Below are positions 30,031-34,168 of a DNA stretch of 34,168 bases, piece by piece. The stretch is from Mizugakiibacter sediminis (lineage in GTDB: Bacteria > Pseudomonadota > Gammaproteobacteria > Xanthomonadales > Rhodanobacteraceae). Position 1 is the first letter of the stretch. Every line of letters begins with the position of its first letter. The notes beneath the pieces were generated by a model that made no database searches, was not told the DNA's origin, and worked only from the letters and a program-made list of their open reading frames with translations. The DNA lies in assembly GCF_000953855.2 (NCBI RefSeq), contig NZ_DF970168.1, forward strand, positions 1 to 34,168, given 5' to 3'. The position numbers and the translations under genes were made by a program.

Positions 30031-30036
30031 ATTCTA
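30031..30036 (-). promoter_or_regulatory. Candidate -10 element (TAGAAT) of crbS
   Basis: TAGAAT on the minus strand matches the -10 consensus at five of six bases and overlaps an in-frame ATG at 30032. If real, transcription would begin near 30024, leaving about 25 bases of leader before the GTG at 29999, with CGGAG inside it. No good -35 is seen. Confidence 0.3.
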
Positions 30037-30110
30037 GGCCCGGCCGCAGGCGCGGTTGGTAGTGCCCCGCACCGCTTGCCGGCCGCGCGGCGCGCCGCCA
30101 CCATGCCTGC

Positions 30111-30764
30111 ATGTCGCCTTTCCCGCCGGCCGATCCGCGCGCGCTGGCGGCGTCCGGCCTGGACGCCGCCAGCGTGCATGTCTGGCGGCTGCCGCACCAC
30201 CGCGGCGCCGGCCGTTCGGCGCTGGCCGCGCTGCTGGCCGCCTATCTCGGCGTGCCGGCCGCGGCGCTGGCGTTCGTGTCCGGGCCGCACGGCAAGCCGG
30301 CGCTGGCGCCGCCGCACGATGCCCTCGCCTTCAGTTGGTCGCACAGCGGCGACTACGCGCTGGCGGCGCTCGCCCGCGGCGTCGCGCCGGGCGTCGACCT
30401 CGAACGCGTGCAGCCGCGGCCGCGCGCGCTGGAGCTGGCCGAACGCTACTTCGCCGCGGAGGAAGCCGCGGCGCTGCGCGGCCTGTCCGGCGAGGCGCGC
30501 ACGCGCGCCTTCTTCGCGCTGTGGACGGCGAAGGAGGCGGTGCTGAAGGCGCTCGGCCGCGGGCTGGCCTACGGCCCGGCGCGCGTGGCGTTCGCGCTGC
30601 AGCGCGGGCGCGCGGCGCCGCGCGCGTTCGCCGGCGAGGCCGCGCCGGCGTCCGCCTGGCAACTGCACGCGCTGGCGCCCGCGCCCGGCTACGTGGGCGC
30701 GGTCGCCTGGCGCGGCGAGCCGAGACGGCTGCTCGCCTTCGCCGCGGATGCGCCCGTTTCCTGA
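30111..30764 (+). CDS. Sfp-type 4'-phosphopantetheinyl transferase
   Basis: 217 residues, the size of Sfp-type enzymes. It transfers phosphopantetheine from CoA to a serine on carrier proteins. Signature blocks: FSWSHSGDYALAAL (about 74-87), the metal-binding GVDLERV with Asp96 and Glu98, and FFALWTAKEAVLKALGRGL with Trp138, Glu142 and Lys146. The metal-binding and CoA-binding residues are all kept, so it should be active. It might serve the fatty-acid carrier protein or a biosynthetic carrier; no polyketide or peptide synthetase gene is in the window. Divergent from crbS. No obvious Shine-Dalgarno sequence precedes ATG 30111; ATG 30103 lies in another frame. Confidence 0.9.
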   Translation: MSPFPPADPRALAASGLDAASVHVWRLPHHRGAGRSALAALLAAYLGVPAAALAFVSGPHGKPALAPPHDALAFSWSHSGDYALAALARGVAPGVDLERVQPRPRALELAERYFAAEEAAALRGLSGEARTRAFFALWTAKEAVLKALGRGLAYGPARVAFALQRGRAAPRAFAGEAAPASAWQLHALAPAPGYVGAVAWRGEPRRLLAFAADAPVS

Positions 30765-30805
30765 GCCGACGCCGCTGCGACGCTCGCGCCGTCCGATTCG
30801 TCCCT

Positions 30806-31387
30806 ATGCCCGTGGAACCGACCGCCGCCCGCAGCGTCTTCGCACAGGAGGTGCCGCCCGAGCTGCTGGCGCAGGCCCGGCACGGCGACATGCAGGCGCA
30901 CGCCGAGCTGTACCGGCGCTTCGCGGCGCCGGTGTTCAACTTGGCGCTGCGCGTGCTCGGCGAGCGCACGGCGGCGGAGGACGTGGTGCAGGAGGTGTTC
31001 CTGCGCGTGCTGGCGCGCGTGCGGCGTTACCGCGGCGAGGCCCCGTTCGGACTGTGGCTGCGGCGGCTGGCGGTCAACGCGACGATCGATCAGTTGCGCT
31101 CGCGGCGCTTCCTGGCGGAGACGGACATGGACGCGCTGCTGGCCGGGCTGGGCGCGCCCGGCCCGCTGCCGGAGGAGCAGGCGGAGGCGCTGGCGCTGCT
31201 GATGCGGCTGCCGCCGCAGGCGCGCGCGGTGGTGGTGCTGCACGAACTCGAAGGCTATACACACGCGGAACTCGCGCGCATGTTCGATCAGACCGAGAGC
31301 TATTCGAAATCGATCCTGTCGCGGGCGCTGGCGCGGCTGCGCCGCCGCCTCGGTCGCGAGGGGATCGGCCTGGAGTCTCTGCCATGA
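30806..31387 (+). CDS. ECF-type RNA polymerase sigma factor
   Basis: 193 residues, typical of ECF sigma factors with only regions 2 and 4. Region 2 at about 33-101: AELYRRFAAPVFNLALRVLGERTAAEDVVQEVFLRVLARVRRYRGEAPFGLWLRRLAVNATIDQLRSRR, holding the -10 recognition helix. Region 4 at about 131-182: LMRLPPQARAVVVLHELEGYTHAELARMFDQTESYSKSILSRALARLRRRL, with the -35 reading helix. The linker between them is rich in Leu, Ala and Gly. Its stop overlaps the next start (ATGA), as expected for a sigma factor and its partner. The ATG at 30806 is chosen because sigma similarity starts just after; the open frame upstream is antisense-like. Target promoters unknown. Confidence 0.9.
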   Translation: MPVEPTAARSVFAQEVPPELLAQARHGDMQAHAELYRRFAAPVFNLALRVLGERTAAEDVVQEVFLRVLARVRRYRGEAPFGLWLRRLAVNATIDQLRSRRFLAETDMDALLAGLGAPGPLPEEQAEALALLMRLPPQARAVVVLHELEGYTHAELARMFDQTESYSKSILSRALARLRRRLGREGIGLESLP

Positions 31388-31824
31388 GCCCGACCCCGTT
31401 TCCGCCGACCGCGGCCCAGTTGCGGGCGTTGCCGCACTTCGCGCCCGATCCGGCGCTGTGGCCGCGCATCGCCGCCCGCGCGCAACGCCGGCAGGCGCGG
31501 CGCACGGCGGCCGCGGCCTGCTGCATGCTGCTGCTGGCCGGCGCCGTGGGCACGCTGCTGCAGACGCCGCGCGGCACCACGCCGCTGCCCGACTGGCAGG
31601 CGCGCTCGGCCGCTCTCGAGCGCGAACTGGCCGCCGCCGCGCCGCGTGGTCCCGCCCCCGGACCGCTGGCCGATGCCCTGGTCGGCGTCGACCGCGCGCT
31701 GCACGCCGCCTACGTGCGCGGCGCGCCGCCGGCGGAGCGCGCGGCCCTGTGGCAGGCGCGCAGCGAACTGCTGGAGAGTCTGGTCGAGGCGCAGCGCTCC
31801 GGCCTGCGCGCGACGCGCATCTGA
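31384..31824 (+). CDS. Single-pass membrane protein, probable anti-sigma factor
   Basis: 146 residues, translationally coupled to the sigma gene by the ATGA overlap. Residues 1-40 are a short cytoplasmic part with LPHFAPDPALWPRIAARAQRRQARR. Residues about 41-60 form one transmembrane helix (TAAAACCMLLLAGAVGTLL). The remainder, about 61-146, would be periplasmic, mostly helical and charged (DWQARSAALERELAA, ERAALWQARSELLESLVEAQRS). It lacks the HxxxCxxC zinc motif of ZAS-type anti-sigma factors, and the cytoplasmic part is short. Anti-sigma function is inferred from position, overlap and topology only. Confidence 0.7.
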   Translation: MSPTPFPPTAAQLRALPHFAPDPALWPRIAARAQRRQARRTAAAACCMLLLAGAVGTLLQTPRGTTPLPDWQARSAALERELAAAAPRGPAPGPLADALVGVDRALHAAYVRGAPPAERAALWQARSELLESLVEAQRSGLRATRI

Positions 31825-31856
31825 GTGCGGCATCCGCACCGCAACTGGAGTCGAAC

Positions 31857-32789
31857 ATGTCCCATCCCCGCTCCCTGCCCTGTCTGCTGACCCTCGCGGC
31901 GGCGCTCGCCGCCGCGCTGCCGGCCTACGCCGGCGACGACACCGCCGCGCAACTGCGCGACGAACTGGGCGCGATGCGCCTGCAGCTCGCCGAGCGCGGC
32001 CTGTTCGCCGACCTCGCCGCCGGCGCCGCGCCGCTGACGGTCGAACTGCCGGCCGACCGCCGCGTCGATCTCGGCCTGGTCGTGGACAGCACCGATGCCG
32101 CGCATGCGCGCGACGGCCTGCGCGTGCTCGCGGTGACCCCCGGCGGACTCGGCGCGCGCATGGGCGTGCGCGCCGGCGACGTGCTGACCCGCGTCAACGC
32201 GCAGCCGCTGACCGGGCTGGGCGCCGACGCGGACGGCCGCGCCCTCGCCGCCAGCCGTCTGCGCGAGGCGCTGGACGCGCTGCCCGACGGCGCGGCCTTC
32301 GCGCTCGGCGTGGACCGCGGCGGCCGCGCCCTTGCCCTCAGCGCGCCGGTCGAGCGCGTGGCGCTGCCGGCGATGCGCGTCGAGCTGGCCGCCGCCGCCG
32401 ATCCGCCGGCGGCGGACGGCAGCAGTTGCGCGCGCATCTCCACGTTCGACGTGGCGCCGCGCAACCAGCGCGTCTATCCGGCCGCGCTGCTGTTGATCGA
32501 CGGCCGCAACGCCGGCGTCAGCGGCCAGCAGAACTTCCGCGTCAGCCCCGGGCATCACGTGCTGACGGTCGCCGAGCGCATCGACCGCCGGCAGCTGCCG
32601 AGCACGCTGATCGCCCGCGCGGGCCGCAGCTACGGCGCATCCACCAAGACGCTGGAGATCGACGTCAGCGCCGGCCAGATCTATCACCTGGGCGCGCAGC
32701 TGCGCGTCGATCGCGTGCCCGATGCGGGCCCCGGCGAATCCTGGTGGGAACCGGTCATCTGGCTGACCGCACCGGCCCGCTGTCCGTGA
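31857..32789 (+). CDS. Periplasmic PDZ-domain protein, unknown function
   Basis: 310 residues; GGAG lies 8 bases before ATG 31857. Signal peptide 1 to about 25 (LPCLLTLAAALAAALPAYA-GDD). After a helical stretch (AAQLRDELGAMRLQLAERGLFADLA) comes a PDZ-like domain, about 80-175, with the carboxylate-binding-type core LRVLAVTPGGLGARMGVRAGDVLTRVNAQPL. A second domain, about 195-310, has beta-strand pattern YPAALLLIDGRNAGVSGQQNFRVSPGHHVLTVAERI and IYHLGAQLRV, reminiscent of PEGA-like surface domains; one or two cysteines (near 194 and 309) could form a disulfide. No protease domain of HtrA or RseP type is present. It lies 32 bp behind the putative anti-sigma gene and ahead of a strong terminator, so it is the last gene of a three-gene unit. 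Confidence 0.8.
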   Translation: MSHPRSLPCLLTLAAALAAALPAYAGDDTAAQLRDELGAMRLQLAERGLFADLAAGAAPLTVELPADRRVDLGLVVDSTDAAHARDGLRVLAVTPGGLGARMGVRAGDVLTRVNAQPLTGLGADADGRALAASRLREALDALPDGAAFALGVDRGGRALALSAPVERVALPAMRVELAAAADPPAADGSSCARISTFDVAPRNQRVYPAALLLIDGRNAGVSGQQNFRVSPGHHVLTVAERIDRRQLPSTLIARAGRSYGASTKTLEIDVSAGQIYHLGAQLRVDRVPDAGPGESWWEPVIWLTAPARCP

Positions 32790-32898
32790 GGGCCGTACCG
32801 CCGCCGGCGGAACCTTCCGCCCGCGGCGCGTGTCCCTGTTGCACGGGACCCATCCAGCCGTGGATACCCCGCGCCGCAGGGAGGCAGCACCGGCGCCC

Positions 32899-32929
32899 GA
32901 CGCGCGCAGGACTGCGCGCGTCTTTCTTT
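32899..32929 (+). terminator. Strong intrinsic terminator of the sigma-factor operon
   Basis: GACGCGCGCAG (32899-32909), a 2-base loop and the exact complement CTGCGCGCGTC (32912-32922) form an 11-bp perfect stem, followed directly by TTTCTTT. It ends 64 bases before pdxJ and separates the two transcripts. Confidence 0.92.
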
Positions 32930-32993
32930 GGCATCATGGGCGGCCGCGGCGCGGTCGTCGCCGCGGTTCCGCCCATGCATGCGGGGTAGCGGC

Positions 32994-33737
32994 ATGACCG
33001 TGCTCAGCGTCAACCTCAACAAGGTGGCCGTGCTGCGCAATTCGCGCGGCGAGGACCAGCCGGACGTCTGCGCCGCCGCGCGCGTGTGCATCGACGCCGG
33101 CTGCGGCGGCATCACCGTGCATCCGCGCCCCGACCAGCGCCACATCCGCCCGGACGACGTGCGCGCCCTGGCCGCGCTGACCCGCGGCCGCGTCGAGCTG
33201 AACGTCGAGGGCAATCCCTGGGCCGGGCCGCGTGGCAGCTACCCCGGCTTTCTCGCGCTGGTGCGCGAAGTGCGCCCGCAGCAGGTCACGCTGGTGCCGG
33301 ACGCCGACGCGCAGCTCACCTCCGACCACGGTTTCGACCTCGCCGCCGACGCCGCGCGCCTCGCCCCGGTGGTGGCGGAACTGCGCGCGCTCGGCTGCCG
33401 CGTCTCGCTGTTCGTCGACGCCGGCGCGAGCGCGCTGGATGAGGCCGCGCGCATCGGTGCGCAGCGCATCGAGATCTACACCGGGCCCTACGCGCGTGCG
33501 TTCGCCCGCGGCGATTGCGCGCGCGAGCTGGCGCTGTGCGCGGACACCGCGCGGCGCGCGCAGCAGGCCGGGCTGGCGGTCAACGCCGGCCACGATCTCA
33601 ACCAGCGCAACCTGGGCGCGCTGAAACAGGCCATCCCCGGCCTGGCCGAGGTGTCCATCGGCCATGCCCTGATCGGCGAGGCCCTGTACGACGGCCTCGC
33701 CCGCACCGTGCGCAACTATCTCGCCATCCTCGCCTGA
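32994..33737 (+). CDS. pdxJ: Pyridoxine 5'-phosphate synthase PdxJ
   Basis: 247 residues, normal PdxJ length. It condenses 1-deoxyxylulose 5-phosphate with 3-amino-2-oxopropyl phosphate to pyridoxine 5'-phosphate, the last ring-forming step of the DXP-dependent vitamin B6 pathway. Conserved blocks in TIM-barrel order: [16 protein letters not shown] (N-terminal), [68 protein letters not shown] and [13 protein letters not shown]. The forms Asn-Lys for Asp-His in the first block and LNVEGNP for the E. coli LNFEMAA are those of the second large PdxJ group. GGGG lies 8 bases before ATG. Placed after the terminator of the preceding operon. Confidence 0.95.
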   Translation: MTVLSVNLNKVAVLRNSRGEDQPDVCAAARVCIDAGCGGITVHPRPDQRHIRPDDVRALAALTRGRVELNVEGNPWAGPRGSYPGFLALVREVRPQQVTLVPDADAQLTSDHGFDLAADAARLAPVVAELRALGCRVSLFVDAGASALDEAARIGAQRIEIYTGPYARAFARGDCARELALCADTARRAQQAGLAVNAGHDLNQRNLGALKQAIPGLAEVSIGHALIGEALYDGLARTVRNYLAILA

Positions 33738-33754
33738 GCCGCGGGGGCGCGCAA

Positions 33755-33787
33755 ACGACGACGCCGCGCGATGCGCGGCGTCGTCGT
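33755..33787. terminator. Perfect 15-bp hairpin between convergent pdxJ and exbD
   Basis: Bases 33755-33769 and 33773-33787 are exact inverted complements around a 3-base loop (GAT). It starts 18 bases beyond the pdxJ stop and ends 23 bases beyond the exbD stop. T runs are weak on both strands (TTTGC on the minus side), yet position and stem strength fit a shared bidirectional terminator. Confidence 0.75.
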
Positions 33788-33809
33788 GCCCTTGCTGCGG
33801 CGCCTGGCC

Positions 33810-34168
33810 TTAGCGGCCTTCGCCCGACTTGCCGGTCGTCATGAAGCCGACGTGCACCATGCCGGCGCTCTTGGCGTCGGAGAGGATGCCCCAGATCGTC
33901 TTGTACTCGATGTTCTTGTCGGCGCGGATCTGCAGCTCCGGCTGCGGCGTCTTCACCGCCGCCACCGCGAACTGCGCCTTCAGCTCCGCCTCGTTGACCG
34001 GATTGTCGTTGAGGTACATCGAGCCGTCTTCCTTGATGGCCAGGTCCAGCGGTTCGATCTTCTCGTCGATCTTGATGCCGGGATCGGCCTTGGGGAGGTC
34101 GACGCGGATGCGGTGCGACATCAGCGGCGCCGTGATCATGAAGATGATCAGCAGCACCAGCATCACGT
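33810..34168 (-). CDS. exbD: ExbD/TolR family biopolymer transport protein, 5' end outside window
   Basis: The last 119 codons are present. The sequence begins at the right edge with VMLVLLIIFMITAPLM, the transmembrane helix of ExbD/TolR proteins that normally follows a proton-relay aspartate; the cut codon just outside the window is compatible with that Asp. The periplasmic part reads RIRVDLPKADPGIKIDEKIEPLDLAIKEDGSMYLNDNPVNEAELKAQF, with the family's folded domain ending in ILSDAKSAGMVHVGFMTTGKSGEGR. ExbD works with ExbB to feed proton-motive force to TonB. In Xanthomonas, as I recall, tonB, exbB and two exbD genes lie next to pdxJ, so exbB and tonB are expected to the right. Convergent with pdxJ. 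Confidence 0.93.
   Translation of the reverse strand, partial: VMLVLLIIFMITAPLMSHRIRVDLPKADPGIKIDEKIEPLDLAIKEDGSMYLNDNPVNEAELKAQFAVAAVKTPQPELQIRADKNIEYKTIWGILSDAKSAGMVHVGFMTTGKSGEGR

Noticed and set aside
28527-30062. 511-codon plus-strand open frame opposite crbS
   Set aside because: Antisense of the symporter-like domain; His/Arg/Gln-rich and without a recognisable pattern.

Overview
The window looks like chromosomal DNA of a high-G+C gammaproteobacterium of the order Lysobacterales (Xanthomonadales), probably a relative of Rhodanobacter, Dyella or Lysobacter. This is inferred from the strongly GC-biased third codon positions right of about 8.2 kb, the pdxJ gene next to an exbD gene (an arrangement I recall from the tonB-exbB-exbD-exbD-pdxJ region of Xanthomonas), and the CrbS/CrbR-acs-DcaP gene set. 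No rRNA, tRNA, CRISPR array or insertion sequence was recognised.

Left arm, 1-7988 (minus strand): one uninterrupted reading frame runs from a start codon at 7988 off the left edge (at least 2,662 codons). It encodes a giant secreted RHS/YD-repeat (teneurin-like) protein. From the N terminus it has a signal peptide, two beta-propeller-like regions, Ig-like modules, a carboxypeptidase-regulatory-like module, an NHL-type propeller and then RHS/YD repeats. The C-terminal end, where a toxin or other variable tip would sit, lies outside the window. Its base composition is visibly lower in G+C than everything to the right, which suggests acquired DNA ending near 8.1-8.25 kb.

8.25-15 kb: ntrB-ntrC (nitrogen two-component pair, overlapping by 4 bp) and a GNAT acetyltransferase; an unknown 379-residue protein divergent from a thiolase; a short TonB-family protein; a palindromic tandem repeat; and a YkvA/DUF1232 protein.

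15-20.4 kb: a minus-strand envelope group (sixA, yceI and a phospholipase-D-like lipoprotein, tightly packed), a PA0069-type radical SAM protein, and two small membrane proteins on the plus strand.

20.4-30 kb: a coherent acetate/carboxylate-use locus. acs (acetyl-CoA synthetase) is followed by the LuxR-type response regulator crbR and faces the convergent hybrid sensor kinase crbS, whose N terminus resembles a sodium/solute symporter. Divergent from acs are a DcaP-like outer-membrane porin and an MHS-family MFS transporter with an unusual periplasmic insert. The dcaP-acs intergenic region carries two overlapping short palindromes that could be the regulator's binding site. By family knowledge CrbS/R switches on acs; the nearby porin and transporter probably supply the substrate.

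30-34.2 kb: a Sfp-type phosphopantetheinyl transferase; a sigma factor / membrane protein / PDZ protein operon ending in a strong intrinsic terminator; pdxJ; and the 3' part of a convergent exbD, separated from pdxJ by a 15-bp perfect hairpin.
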